NCBI RefSeq assembly: GCF_021560015.1
Contig: NZ_CP073588.1
Coordinates: forward strand, 2,418,001-2,482,000
DNA: 64,000 nt
Direction: 5' to 3'
From: Shewanella vesiculosa
Lineage (GTDB): Bacteria; Pseudomonadota; Gammaproteobacteria; Enterobacterales; Shewanellaceae
Position 1 is the first letter of the stretch. Every line of letters starts with the position of its first letter. Positions 18,403 through 28,108 of this stretch are shown one piece after another. The position numbers and the translations under genes are program-made. The notes beneath the pieces are model-generated. The model was given only the letters and a program-made list of their open reading frames with translations, made no database searches and had not been told where the DNA came from.

Positions 18403-18516
18403 TATATTGATATTCCTTATAGCTATTATTATGGTTACTCTAGCACTGATTTATACTTATGATTCATGCCGTTTCTGAGTATAATTACGCCCTCAAAACT
18501 ACCACGAAAGAATGAT

Positions 18517-19009
18517 ATGTCAATTCGTCCAATTACCGCTAATGATTGGCCCGCTATTATGGCGATCCAAGCGCAATGTTATGTTGAACTAACACCAGAA
18601 TCGCTTGAGGTTATGCAAAGTAAATGGCAAACCTCCCCCTGCTAGCTGTGTGGTATTTGAACGACAAGGTAATGTGCTAGCTTATGCTCTTGTTCACCCG
18701 TGGCAAAGAGGCGATGCCCCGTCACTGAACCGTGAATTAAAAGGGCCTATTGAGAGCAACAGCTGGTATTTACATGACATGGCTATCTCACCCAATGCAC
18801 AAGGTATGGGTGTTGGTAAGCAGCTATTTACCTACCTAATTAATCAGGCTAAAACATTAATGCTCAATGGTATTGGATTAGTTGCAGTTCAAGGCGCACA
18901 AACATATTGGCAACAGCAAGGGTTTAAACCTGAGCCCACCTCAGCAAAGCTAGCACAATCATTAGACAGCTACCCTACTGGGGCATGTTATTTATATTTA
19001 CCCTTATGA
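18517..19009 (+). pseudogene. GNAT acetyltransferase gene split by one extra base
   Basis: Frame 1 from the ATG at 18517 reads MSIRPITANDWPAIMAIQAQ, a GNAT N-terminus, but ends at a TAG just after a C5 run (18635-18639). Frame 2 continues perfectly with PASCVVFERQGNVLAYALVH, WYLHDMAISPNAQGMGVGKQLF (acetyl-CoA-binding Q/R-x-x-G-x-G/A), and ends at 19009. Deleting one C restores a 163-aa protein. It could be a real frameshift, phase variation, or a sequencing error in the run of Cs; see the finding on four such lesions. The substrate is unknown. Confidence 0.85.
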
Positions 19010-19643
19010 TAAAAGCTCGCGCCATGTTGCTATCAGTTTATAACCACTGTGCGTTTAACACTCTATGACATTACTAATCAACTTAAGCAGTAACGTTGCG
19101 GCTTTATTAGGGGATCTCGCCGATTGAGATATCCTAGGATATGTTGATGTTTCAAGGTTATTTTTGCAGTGAATGTTTGCTCTATAACTGCAACAGTAAA
19201 CAATAAGGCTAAGGCTTTGGAATATGGTTATGCAGCATAAAAGCCGATAACGCAGGAGCGATGGCCAGTAAACACTGCCCGAAGGGCCAGCTAAAATCGT
19301 GTTGCTGTTTGTTGAGCGAATCTTGCTTAACTTGCTAGGCGGCTATCCACTCGCCTCGATTAATACACGTTTACATTGAACAAAATGCAACCAACAAAGT
19401 TCAATTGTTTCTAGTGGTGAAAAATTTATTGCCAGTTACAGCAAATCGGCTTGGTTATAACGAGATGAACGTGGGACAATTAACCGCTATGCAAGAGGCC
19501 GCTAACTTTACTGTATTTGCCCTTTTGTAGTTTGGTATCTCAAAGCCCCACGAATAGCTTAACGACTTGCAGGCAGAATCTGCATTTATAGGTACCATAT
19601 TGTTTATTTTTTACAGTGAATTACATTAATTTCAGGAGTTTAC
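19010..19643. other. 634-bp intergenic region without a visible gene
   Basis: Neither strand has a plausible coding frame. The stretch from about 19200 to 19500 is dense with motifs such as GGCCAGTAAACACTGCCCGAAGGGCC and GCTAGGCGGCTATCCACTCGCC, suggesting an interspersed non-coding repeat or remnant of a mobile element, but only one copy is seen here. Confidence 0.4.
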
Positions 19644-19898
19644 ATGGCGCGCCAAGTGATTTACACCTTTAAAGGTCAAACCAAAACCATCGCTTTTAGC
19701 TACGACATACATCGCGATCTTTATGAAGCAGCCGCTGAAGCTGAAGGGATTGACTTAAAGAAATTTTTGGCCATGGAACAACAAGTTGCCTTAACGTCAA
19801 AAAAAGGCGCTAAAGCAGAAAAAGAATTTCGCAAGACCGAGTTTGCACGTTTTGGTTTTAGTAGCATTAAATTTGTTCGTGAAGATGATGATATTTAA
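19644..19898 (+). CDS. DUF2960 family protein
   Basis: This 84-aa protein starts MARQVIYTFKGQTKTIAFSYDIHRDLYEAAAEAEGIDLKKFLAM and ends with FRKTEFARFGFSSIKFVREDDD, which I recognise as the small DUF2960 family of Shewanella and Vibrio. Cytoplasmic, highly charged, function unknown. A consensus-like CAGGAGTT lies 9 bases before the ATG, so the gene is well expressed in principle. It is followed 27 bp later by the RDD gene, so the two may be cotranscribed. Confidence 0.8.
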   Translation: MARQVIYTFKGQTKTIAFSYDIHRDLYEAAAEAEGIDLKKFLAMEQQVALTSKKGAKAEKEFRKTEFARFGFSSIKFVREDDDI

Positions 19899-19925
19899 TC
19901 ATTTTGATATCAATAAGGACTGTCT

Positions 19926-20436
19926 ATGTTGAATTCAGATCATGCTAATTTCCCTCGTGCGAGTTTTATTCGACGTTTAGGTGCTATGGCGTATGACTCA
20001 ATGCTCGCAGTAGCCGTTTATATGTGTGCTGGTGCCTTGGGCTTTGGGGTGTTCTTTGCTTTACAAAGCAGTGGCCTTATCGCGATGAATGGTCATGAAC
20101 ACGTGTCAGATCTTCTTAATAACACCCCCCATTTACCATGGATTTTACCAACTCTGGATAGCGCTTTGTGTTGGCGGATTTTATGCCATATTTTGGAGTA
20201 AAGGCGGGCAAACCTTAGGTATGCGCGCTTGGCGACTCAAAGTGCAACATCCTAACGGTCAAAACCTGAGTTTTATTACCGCATGTGCTCGAATCGTGTG
20301 GTCTTTACTGGGTATTGGTAATCTATGGATTATCATCAATGATGACAAATTAGCATTACAAGACAAGATGACTCGTTCAGAAGTGGTAGTGCTGTCTGTA
20401 GAAGCCAATCAAATGCGAAATTGGCGCGGCGCATAG
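19926..20436 (+). pseudogene. RDD-family membrane protein gene split by one extra base
   Basis: The N-terminal frame from 19926 reads FPRASFIRRLGAMAYDSMLAVAVYMCAG (RDD motif and first helix) and loses homology after NNTP. The next frame supplies YQLWIALCVGGFYAIFWSKGGQTLGMRAWRLKVQ, the classic RDD C-terminal half, to the stop at 20436. Removing one base between the C6 run (20125-20130) and the T4 run (20143-20146) joins them into a 169-aa protein. RDD proteins are multi-spanning, some being Na+/H+ antiporters. TAAGGACTGTCT precedes the ATG. Confidence 0.85.
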
Positions 20437-20470
20437 CACATTCACCCACGGCTAATGGGAAGTGTTAAAG

Positions 20471-20505
20471 CAAAAAAATGGCAACCAGAAGGTTGCCATT
20501 TTTTT
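20471..20505. terminator. Bidirectional terminator between RDD gene and lptG
   Basis: AAAAAAATGGCAACC (20472-20486), AGAA, GGTTGCCATTTTTTT (20491-20505) is a perfect 15-bp hairpin with A- and T-runs, placed between the convergent RDD and lptG genes. Confidence 0.9.
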
Positions 20506-20531
20506 ACAGATTATCGATTAAATGTTCAGTG

Positions 20532-21591
20532 TTATTTGCGAATATAATACAAAGCTAATCCGGTAAATAGCATGCTAGGAGCAATTGCACCGACTACAGC
20601 AGGCAATTCGTACACTATGCTCATAGGCCCAAATATCTCATTGCTAATATAAAAACTAAAACCAGCGACCACACCCAACAACACGCGAGCCCCCCATGGT
20701 TACGGTACGTAATGGTCCAAACACAAACGATAACGCGACTAACATCATTACAGCGACGGTGACGGGTTGCATAATCTTGCGCCATAATGCCAGCTCATAA
20801 CGACTCGGATCTTGTTGGTTAACTTTTAAATAATCTAAATAATCAATTAAGCCACTTATGGATAATGCCTCGGGCTTAATCGACACAACACTCAACTTAT
20901 CTGGGGTTAATGTAGATTGCCACACATCGGAGTCAAGAAAATCTCGCACCACTCTATCATCGACCACAGTGGTGTTCTCAACCACAGATAATTGCCAAGC
21001 ATCATCCCTAAATTGAGCGCTTTTAGCATGTGTCACTCTGGTTAATTCTTGTTGGTCATTAAACTCATATAAACTAATATTATTCAGAGTATTAACGTCT
21101 TGAACCTCACCGATATTGACGAATAAATCACCATCTTTCGCCCAAATACCTCGATGAGATTTAATTAAACTCCCGCCAGATATTTTAGTCGCTTGAAGCT
21201 CTTTAGCACTTTTCTCAGCAATAGGTGCACCCCATTCCCCCAGAGCCATAACCAGAATCATCAATGGAATCGCTGTTTTCATCGCCGACTGGGTGATTTG
21301 TAAGCGCGACATACCTGAAACTTGCATCACCACTAATTCAGAGTTAGAAGCCAGCATACCCATACCAATTAGCGCACCAAGCAGCACTGCCATTGGGAAA
21401 AACATTTCAATATCTCGAGGGATCAAAAACAATACATAGATAGCAGCATCGAGCATGGTATAAGCACCCCGCCCAACCAAACGTAATTGATCAACCCACT
21501 TGATGATGCCTGATAAACCGGTCAAAATAAGTAAACATAAGCCAGATGTACTAACGATCATCCGCGCAATATACAGGTCTAATATTTTCAT
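20532..21591 (-). CDS. lptG: LPS export ABC permease LptG, reading frame interrupted by one extra base
   Basis: LptG with LptF forms the inner-membrane permease of the LptBFG machine that extracts LPS for transport to the outer membrane. The N-terminal 300 residues (MKILDLYIARMIVSTSGL, GMLASNSELVVMQVSGMSRLQI) are intact up to SFVFGPLRTVTMG. Here a run of six Gs (plus-strand C6, 20690-20695) shifts the frame to an early stop at 20656. With five Gs the frame continues as ARVLLGVVAGFSFYISNEIF to the natural stop at 20532-20534, giving 352 aa as in the family. LptG is normally essential, so a sequencing error or efficient slippage is likely. It overlaps lptF by 4 bp. Confidence 0.9.
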
Positions 21592-22700
21592 AGCGTCACC
21601 TGCTTACGTTTAAATAAGCCCAAGAACTTCATCCCTGTTGGTCGCTCTTTAATTAATAACAATAATCCTAACATCAGTGCTAATGCATGGATCCACCACA
21701 TGCCTAAGAACTGCGGCACCACCTCATCTTGCAGTGCTTTTCGCCCTGCAATCATTAATCCGAAATAACCTAAATACAGTAAAATAGCGGGGAACATTTT
21801 GGCAAACTTCCCTTGGCGAACATTCACTCGCGCTAATGGCACGGCAATTAAGGTCAACAATGGAATTGAGATAGGGATCGCCAGTCGCCATTGAAATTCA
21901 GCCGCCGCTTCCGACCCTGGGGTATCCAATAGTTCATTGACTGGCAGCGCAGAAAGTTTACGTCGGCGCTCATCGACTTCTTGTTCTTTGATTTCCATTT
22001 TATAGCCGCCAAACTCAATTACTTGTAATTCGAGTGATTTAGGGCTGCCTTGATAACGAAAACCATTGTCGAGTTGTAATTGTTGACTGCCGATATTATC
22101 TTCAACCACCCGACCTTTTTTGGCCACAACAATATTAGTTAAGCCATTCTCATCTTCTGGGTCTGGCAGCTGCGCGACAAAAACTTTATCTAACGTATTG
22201 TCTTTATTTATTTTTTCAACAAACAATACCGCGCGGCCATTTGGACTTGCTTGAAATCGGCCTTGAGTTAGTGCTGCAAGACCAGCTTCAGACTGAGCCT
22301 TTTCTAGTACTTGATTTTGGCGTTCTTCTGCCCAAGGTCCGACGTAAACAGACAAATAGGCCGTGAACAATAAATTAGCAAATGCGACTAATAACGTTAC
22401 TCGAGTGACATACCACTCACTGACACCAACACCATGCAAAACGACCATTTCATTTTCAGAATACATGCGCCCGTGAGCCAACAATATCCCTAAAAAGAAA
22501 CTTAGCGGTAACACCAATACGGTTAATTGAGGCAAGTTTAAGCCCAATAATGTCATCACTAAAGAAGCCGGAAATTCACCATCTGAGGCATCTGCCAACA
22601 CGCGCACAAACTGTTGGCTAATAAAAATAGTTAGCAGTACCAAAAGTACCGCAAATTGCGCTTTTAAAACTTCACTAATAAGATATCTAAATACAATCAC
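21588..22700 (-). CDS. lptF: LPS export ABC permease LptF
   Basis: This 370-aa protein begins MIVFRYLISEVLKAQFAVLLVLLTIF, with three N-terminal membrane helices, a periplasmic beta-jellyroll domain in the middle (GRFQASPNGRAVLFVEKINKDNTLDKVFVAQ) and three C-terminal helices (WRLAIPISIPLLTLIAVPLARVNVRQGKF). This is the LptF/LptG topology. LptF and LptG bind LptB on the cytoplasmic side and LptC/LptA on the other. The start is a GTG at 22700. Its stop overlaps the lptG ATG by 4 bp, so the pair is translationally coupled. It is divergent from pepA, as commonly seen in gammaproteobacteria. Confidence 0.93.
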   Translation of the reverse strand: MIVFRYLISEVLKAQFAVLLVLLTIFISQQFVRVLADASDGEFPASLVMTLLGLNLPQLTVLVLPLSFFLGILLAHGRMYSENEMVVLHGVGVSEWYVTRVTLLVAFANLLFTAYLSVYVGPWAEERQNQVLEKAQSEAGLAALTQGRFQASPNGRAVLFVEKINKDNTLDKVFVAQLPDPEDENGLTNIVVAKKGRVVEDNIGSQQLQLDNGFRYQGSPKSLELQVIEFGGYKMEIKEQEVDERRRKLSALPVNELLDTPGSEAAAEFQWRLAIPISIPLLTLIAVPLARVNVRQGKFAKMFPAILLYLGYFGLMIAGRKALQDEVVPQFLGMWWIHALALMLGLLLLIKERPTGMKFLGLFKRKQVTL

Positions 22701-22973
22701 AAGTATGATCCGGTGGCTAAACTTATCTTTTTACTGGTATCAGAGCAACTTTCATGTAAACTGACTACTTTCAGCAGTTTTGCTAGTTTTCTGACCAGCG
22801 CGGAAGGTGCTTTGGGGTCAAGGTTAACATCTATTTGGGCTGCCAATTTGCGCCTCTTTTTCGTTAATAATCCCAAACAGTTATCACCTTTTCGTTGATT
22901 ATATGCCAGATGGCCTAATGCAAACATTATCTAATAAATATAAAAATTTGTCTTTAAGAATCTAGGAGTGCTC

Positions 22974-24482
22974 ATGGAGTTTAGCGTAAAGAGCGGTAGC
23001 CCCGAAAAGCAACGTTCAGCCTGTATCGTTGTTGGCGTTTACGAACCTCGCCGTCTGTCTGGTATCGCAGAGCAATTGGATAAAATCAGTGAAGGTTACA
23101 TTAGTAACCTCCTTCGTCGTGGTGACCTTGAAGGTAAACCAGGACAAATGTTGCTATTGCATCATGTACCAAACGTATTGAGTGAACGTGTTTTACTGGT
23201 TGGTTGTGGCAAAGAGCGTGAGCTAGACGAGCGCCAATACAAACAAATTATCACAAAAACCATCAGTACCCTAAATGAAACCGGTTCAATGGAAGCTGTT
23301 TGCTTCTTAACTGAACTGCATGTCAAAGGCCGCGACACCTACTGGAAAGTTCGTCAAGCCATTGAAAGCACGCAAAATAGCTTATATTCATTTGATGCAT
23401 TAAAAACCCGTAAAGGCGAAACTCGTCGTCCATTACGTAAAATGGTATTTAACGTACCAACACGTCGTGAATTAACTATTGGTGAGCGTGCCATTGAACA
23501 CGGCACCGCAGTATCTGCAGGAATGCATTTGTGTCGTGATGTCGCAAACATGCCACCGAATATTTGCAATCCAGCTTACTTGGCTTCACAAGCCCGCCAA
23601 ATGTCTGAAGTTTACGAAAGCTTGAAAGTGACCACCATAGGTGAAGAGCAAATGGCCAAGTTAGGCATGAACTCTTATTTAGCCGTAGGCCGTGCAAGCA
23701 GTAACGAATCAATCATGACCGTGATGGAATATCAGGGCGCGGTTGATAGCACCGAAAAACCTATTGTGCTTGTCGGTAAAGGATTAACCTTCGATTCTGG
23801 CGGAATTTCATTAAAACCTGGCGAAGCCATGGATGAAATGAAATACGACATGGGCGGCGCTGCTGGTGTGATTGGCACCATGAAAGCACTATGCGAAATG
23901 AAGTTGCCTATCAACGTCATTGGTATTTTAGCCGGTTGTGAAAACATGCCTGCGGGTAATGCTTACCGTCCTGGTGATATTTTAACGACTATGTCAGGTC
24001 AAACAGTTGAAGTGCTTAATACCGATGCTGAAGGCCGCTTAGTATTGTGTGATGTATTAACTTACGTTGAACGCTATGATCCTGAATTAGTGATTGATAC
24101 AGCGACCTTAACCGGTGCCTGTGTTATTGCACTCGGTAAACATGCGTCTGGCTTATTCAGTTCACACAACCCATTAGCCCATGAGCTATTAAATGCTGGT
24201 GAGCAAAGCGGTGACCGCGCGTGGCGCATGCCGTTATGGGATGAATATCAGGACATGCTAGACAGCCCATTTGCTGACATGACAAACTTAGGTGGTCGCC
24301 CAGCTGGGTCGATTACTGCGGCGTGTTTCTTGTCTCGCTTCACCAAAAAGTACAACTGGGCGCATTTAGATGTCGCAGGTACAGCTTGGAACAGCGGCGC
24401 GAATAAAGGCTCTACTGGTCGTCCGGTACCGATTTTAAGCCAATTCTTAATTAATCGTGCTGGAGTTGAAATCAACGAGTAA
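22974..24482 (+). CDS. pepA: Cytosol (leucyl) aminopeptidase
   Basis: This 502-aa M17-family metallopeptidase has the signature [10 protein letters not shown] and the metal ligands in [28 protein letters not shown] (lysine, aspartates and glutamate of the two-metal site). It removes N-terminal leucine and other residues and, in E. coli, also binds DNA as PepA/XerA/CarP in plasmid resolution and carAB regulation. The ATG at 22974 is chosen because TAGGAG lies 7-10 bases before it; the frame can be read from a GTG two codons earlier. It is divergent from lptFG, the normal arrangement, but its usual neighbour holC lies 4.8 kb downstream rather than next to it. Confidence 0.96.
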   Translation: MEFSVKSGSPEKQRSACIVVGVYEPRRLSGIAEQLDKISEGYISNLLRRGDLEGKPGQMLLLHHVPNVLSERVLLVGCGKERELDERQYKQIITKTISTLNETGSMEAVCFLTELHVKGRDTYWKVRQAIESTQNSLYSFDALKTRKGETRRPLRKMVFNVPTRRELTIGERAIEHGTAVSAGMHLCRDVANMPPNICNPAYLASQARQMSEVYESLKVTTIGEEQMAKLGMNSYLAVGRASSNESIMTVMEYQGAVDSTEKPIVLVGKGLTFDSGGISLKPGEAMDEMKYDMGGAAGVIGTMKALCEMKLPINVIGILAGCENMPAGNAYRPGDILTTMSGQTVEVLNTDAEGRLVLCDVLTYVERYDPELVIDTATLTGACVIALGKHASGLFSSHNPLAHELLNAGEQSGDRAWRMPLWDEYQDMLDSPFADMTNLGGRPAGSITAACFLSRFTKKYNWAHLDVAGTAWNSGANKGSTGRPVPILSQFLINRAGVEINE

Positions 24483-24509
24483 TCGTTTGGTTTATTTAAG
24501 TACATATTG

Positions 24510-24541
24510 AAAGGGTAAAGCCTAGTGCTTTACCCTTTTTT
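24510..24541 (+). terminator. Terminator of pepA
   Basis: AAGGGTAAAGC (24511-24521), CTAGT, GCTTTACCCTT (24527-24537) followed by Ts, 28 bp after the pepA stop. Confidence 0.9.
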
Positions 24542-24596
24542 GTTATCAATCAGGTAAATTAAAATACAAGCTCACCCACATGATTGATGTCATCGA

Positions 24597-25499
24597 TTAG
24601 GCTAACCATTGACGATGTAATTGCTCACTATCACCTAGGTAATCTAATACCCAAGCCAATGCAGGTGACATTTGATCGTCATTCCAAGCTAAACAACAAG
24701 CACTAGGCTGTTTCACTTTATGCAGTTTTTTACACACTAATTGACCAGATTTAATCAAAGGTGCAGCCAAATGTTCTGGCATGTACCCAATCCCCAGTCC
24801 TTCAACAAAACAGTTAATTGCGCTGTGCCAGTCAGGCACCACTAACCGTCGCTGATTCGTTAACAACCAAGTGATCCGCTTGGGGATCTCACGGGAAGTA
24901 TCTTCAAGACAAATAGATGGAAAACCTCGTAACTCATCATCACTTAGTGGACGCATTATCTTGGCTAATGGATGCCCTGCACTGACCACAAACAGCCAAT
25001 CAATATTACCCATGTTAGTGTATTTGAATGTCCCGCCAACCGGATTTGCAGTTGTCGCACCAATGGCGATGTCACTTAAGCCTTTGGCAAGCGCTTCCCA
25101 AACACCGTTAAAAACTTCGATACGAATAATCAGTTCAACATCATGAAACTGTCTGTAAAAATCTGCGATTAATGCATGCATGCTGTCAGTTCTGGCAATA
25201 TTATCTAGCGCAATAGATAACATAGGTTTCCACCCATTAGCGACTCTAAGGGTATCTCGTTTCATCAATTCCATCTCGCTAAGAAACTGACGTGCTTTGG
25301 CTGCAAAATGTTTTCCCGCAGGAGTAAGGCTAACGCTTCTATGGTGGCGAATAAATAGTTCAACCCCGAGTTCTGTTTCAATTTGCTTAACTGAGTAGCT
25401 TATAGCAGACGGTACTTTATGCAGTTTTTTTGCTGCAGTAGTAAAACTGCCAGTTTGAGCAACAACATCAATTAGCTCAAATATTTGTTGTGAAAGCAT
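24597..25499 (-). CDS. punR: LysR-type regulator, PunR-like (purine transporter regulator)
   Basis: This 300-aa LysR regulator has its winged HTH at residues 1-60 (FELIDVVAQTGSFTTAAKKLHKVPSAISYSVKQIETELGVELF) and a C-terminal effector-binding domain. Its divergent neighbour is a MFS protein that matches PunC (formerly YdhC) closely, so the pair corresponds to punR-punC of E. coli, in which PunR activates the purine-nucleoside importer. The KVPSAISYSVKQIETELGVELF string agrees with PunR. Symbol and function rest on this gene-pair context and on family resemblance. A TTTTTGA-N9-TCAAAAA repeat (25614-25636) in the shared 203-bp promoter is a candidate binding site. Confidence 0.75.
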   Translation of the reverse strand: MLSQQIFELIDVVAQTGSFTTAAKKLHKVPSAISYSVKQIETELGVELFIRHHRSVSLTPAGKHFAAKARQFLSEMELMKRDTLRVANGWKPMLSIALDNIARTDSMHALIADFYRQFHDVELIIRIEVFNGVWEALAKGLSDIAIGATTANPVGGTFKYTNMGNIDWLFVVSAGHPLAKIMRPLSDDELRGFPSICLEDTSREIPKRITWLLTNQRRLVVPDWHSAINCFVEGLGIGYMPEHLAAPLIKSGQLVCKKLHKVKQPSACCLAWNDDQMSPALAWVLDYLGDSEQLHRQWLA

Positions 25500-25613
25500 A
25501 TCTATTTAACTCATTTAATGGCGGTATTCATGGGATATAACAGGACAAAATGAATCATGTGCTAAGGGCATAATCGGATTCAATTATGCTTTACAACAAG
25601 CATCCAATCAAAT

Positions 25614-25636
25614 TTTTTGATGACAGAATTCAAAAA
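25614..25636. promoter_or_regulatory. Candidate LysR-type binding site between punR and punC
   Basis: TTTTTGA (25614-25620) and TCAAAAA (25630-25636) form an inverted repeat with a 9-nt spacer in the divergent promoter region. LysR regulators bind partly palindromic T-N11-A boxes in just such places. Assignment is inferred from position and symmetry only. Confidence 0.4.
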
Positions 25637-25702
25637 TAAACGTTTTAAGCTAATTAAGTAAACCATTAAGCTAACAGGCTTTATTGAAACAACGAAAAAG
25701 AC

Positions 25703-26986
25703 ATGTTTAAAATGAGTAACAACGACCTAATAATTAACAAAAAAAACACTAACATTACATTTTACCTCTTCCTGTTTTATTTAGCCTTAATGAGTATGTT
25801 AGGTTTCATTGCTACCGACATGTACCTGCCATCATTCAAATCTATTGAAGGGACTTTTAATGCCAGCACTTCTGAAGTGGCCATATCGTTAACCAGCTTT
25901 TTGGCAGGACTTGCAATTGGACAGTTATTATATGGACCATTAGTCCATAAAATAGGTAAACGTAATTCACTGTTTATTGGCTTAAGCGTATTTATGTTGG
26001 CAAGTGCACTGATTGCACTCAGTGACAGTATGATGGCGATGAATATTGCCCGCTTCTTCCAAGCGATTGGCGCTTGCAGTGCTGCAGTCATTTGGCAAGC
26101 GATTGTGATTGAACAATACCCAGCCGATAAAGCTCAAAATATTTTCTCTAATATTATGCCTTTAGTGGCATTATCTCCGGCATTGGCGCCCATTGCTGGC
26201 GCAATGATACTGAATAGTTTTGGCTGGCGCGCGGTGTTTATTAGTTTGTGTATTATAGCTGTACTGTTGATTGTCATGACCTCTATTTTTGTCCCCAAAG
26301 AAACTGTGAGCCTGCATAAAAGTAAGCCTAATATTGGCTATCAACAATTACTGGCTAATACACGATACTTAGGTAATGTGATAATTTTTGGCGCCTGTTC
26401 TGGTGCTTTCTTTGCTTACCTAACGCTTTGGCCTGCGGTGATGGAACAGTATGGTTATGCTGCGACTGAAATTGGCTTAAGTTTTATACCTCAGACCATT
26501 ATGTTTATTGTTGGTGGCTACTCGAGTAAGTTGCTGATTAAAAAGTGGGGAACTCAAGTCAGCTTGAACTGTTTACTTATTTTCTTTGGTTGTTGTGTTA
26601 CAGCCATTTTTGTATCCAGCGTGATCCTCGATACTGAAACGATCTTACCACTGCTAGTTGCATTTTCATTACTCGCAGGAAGCAATGGCGGTATTTACCC
26701 GATTGTGGTTAATAATGCCCTGCAACAATTCAGCAATAACGCATCCAAAGCTGCTGGTTTACAAAACTTTCTTCAAATCACCATCGCTTTTGGGGCATCA
26801 AGCTTGGTTGCCGTGTGGGCGAGTGCTGGCGATAATGCCATTGGTTGGGGAATTCTAGCCTGCTCCATTCTGGTTGTGGTAGGCCACTGTATTAAAAGTC
26901 ATGATTCTTGGGCGAGCATTCGCGAGAATTTTACCTTTCCCGACCCGGCAAGACTATCTCAAGCCTTCACTAAACATGATCAATAA
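25703..26986 (+). CDS. punC: Purine nucleoside MFS transporter, PunC-like
   Basis: This major-facilitator-superfamily protein of 12 predicted helices carries GFIATDMYLPSFKSI in helix 1, LTSFLAGLAIGQLLYGPLVHKIGKRNSLFIGL (MFS motif A), FFQAIGACSAAVIWQAIVIEQYPADKAQNIFSNIMPLVALSPALAPIAGAMIL, and GSNGGIYPIVVNNAL. These strings match the E. coli PunC (YdhC) pattern, for example CAAAVIWQA and IMPLVGLSPALAPL. PunC imports purine nucleosides and is turned on by PunR. The gene is divergent from the LysR gene. The start could also be the second ATG at 25712. 427 aa is about 20 aa longer than E. coli PunC. Confidence 0.78.
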   Translation: MFKMSNNDLIINKKNTNITFYLFLFYLALMSMLGFIATDMYLPSFKSIEGTFNASTSEVAISLTSFLAGLAIGQLLYGPLVHKIGKRNSLFIGLSVFMLASALIALSDSMMAMNIARFFQAIGACSAAVIWQAIVIEQYPADKAQNIFSNIMPLVALSPALAPIAGAMILNSFGWRAVFISLCIIAVLLIVMTSIFVPKETVSLHKSKPNIGYQQLLANTRYLGNVIIFGACSGAFFAYLTLWPAVMEQYGYAATEIGLSFIPQTIMFIVGGYSSKLLIKKWGTQVSLNCLLIFFGCCVTAIFVSSVILDTETILPLLVAFSLLAGSNGGIYPIVVNNALQQFSNNASKAAGLQNFLQITIAFGASSLVAVWASAGDNAIGWGILACSILVVVGHCIKSHDSWASIRENFTFPDPARLSQAFTKHDQ

Positions 26987-27084
26987 CTGTGATGTGGCGA
27001 TAAAATAATCATCATATTTTAGGTTGTTTATCGAACAATTTAACGCTAACGCTCATAGTCAAATTAACAATCACAAGGAAGTGA

Positions 27085-27850
27085 TTGAATGATGTGAATC
27101 AACCACTTGATAATGTCATTAGCAGTGGCATACAAATAAAGAAGCGGTTACTTTGCATATACGCCAACCAACGAGCTCTTTGCAAAAGACCATCCGCAAG
27201 TTCATTTCATCCCCCATCCTTTACCCTATTTAGTTACCTAGACGATGACCGTTTAAACGGTTTTTCAATCGATATTATTCAAGCGATGATGGAATATACC
27301 CAGCCAACATTGAAATGCCTCCCCTTAATAGAGCTTTTCAGTTATTAAAGTCGCAACCAAACACGGCGTTATTTGTCATTGCTAAAAGGCCGGAAAGAGA
27401 AGTAAACATGAAATGGGCAGGCCCCATGATTAGTAGCGGAGTGTATTTTTACCAAAAGCGTAATTACGGACTATCACTAGCAGATTTAGAAGACTTAAAA
27501 CGTGTCCGAAATGTTGGTGTAGTGCTTGGTAATGCTGAGCACCGACTTAGATTCCCAAGGCTTCACCAACCTCAGTACTGACAAATCCCAATTGCAATCG
27601 CTCAAAATGCGCAGTTACGGCAGAGTTGATGTTGCACCTATGAGCGAGCTAGTGATGCCTTTTGGCAAAAGCAGCCGATATCGATATCAACTCAATAGAG
27701 CGTACTCCTATTAAGTTGTACGACTCTATCTTATATATCGCATTTTCAAACGACACTTCTGATGAGGTTATTGCACTATGGCAGTAAGTATTTGATGAGT
27801 TAACATCATCAGGGATGTACCAAACCATTTAGCAAGATTATTTTCCAACT
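27085..27850 (+). pseudogene. Decayed periplasmic substrate-binding protein gene
   Basis: Pieces of a type-3 solute-binding protein occur in successive reading frames: YLDDDRLNGFSIDIIQAMME, then LNRAFQLLKSQPNTALFVIAKRPEREVNMKWAGPM with GVYFYQKRN, then LSTDLDSQGFTNLSTDK, SYGRVDVAPMSELVMPF, and finally LYDSILYIAFSNDTSDEVI. At least four frameshifts and an in-frame stop separate them, and the signal peptide is unrecognisable. It is therefore a genuine relic, distinct from the single-base lesions elsewhere. It lies in the segment separating pepA from holC. Confidence 0.8.
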
Positions 27851-28108
27851 GATACCGATTTTGCTAAACGATAACGGATCATTAATTTCCAATACATAAC
27901 AACTGCAATAGATAGTTTTTACTATTGAATTTTCGTTACCCGCTAAATATGCTTAATGTAATCTCCCCAAAAGATCCTCTCTAAACCAAACTGACTAAGA
28001 ATAAACAATGATTAACTTGTTACATCTAAGTAACAAATTTAATATAAAACCCAAAATAGCTTAAATGTATAATTTAATGAAATAAAACTCACTGAAAGGA
28101 ATGTTCAG
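27851..28108. other. Intergenic region after the pseudogene
   Basis: AT-rich, no coding frame; probably includes the promoter of the downstream exported protein. Nothing else supported. Confidence 0.4.

Noticed and set aside
22697..22927. 76-aa minus-strand frame overlapping the lptF GTG start by 4 bp
   Set aside because: No ribosome-binding site, no recognisable family, and it occupies the divergent lptF/pepA promoter region; the overlap alone is weak evidence.
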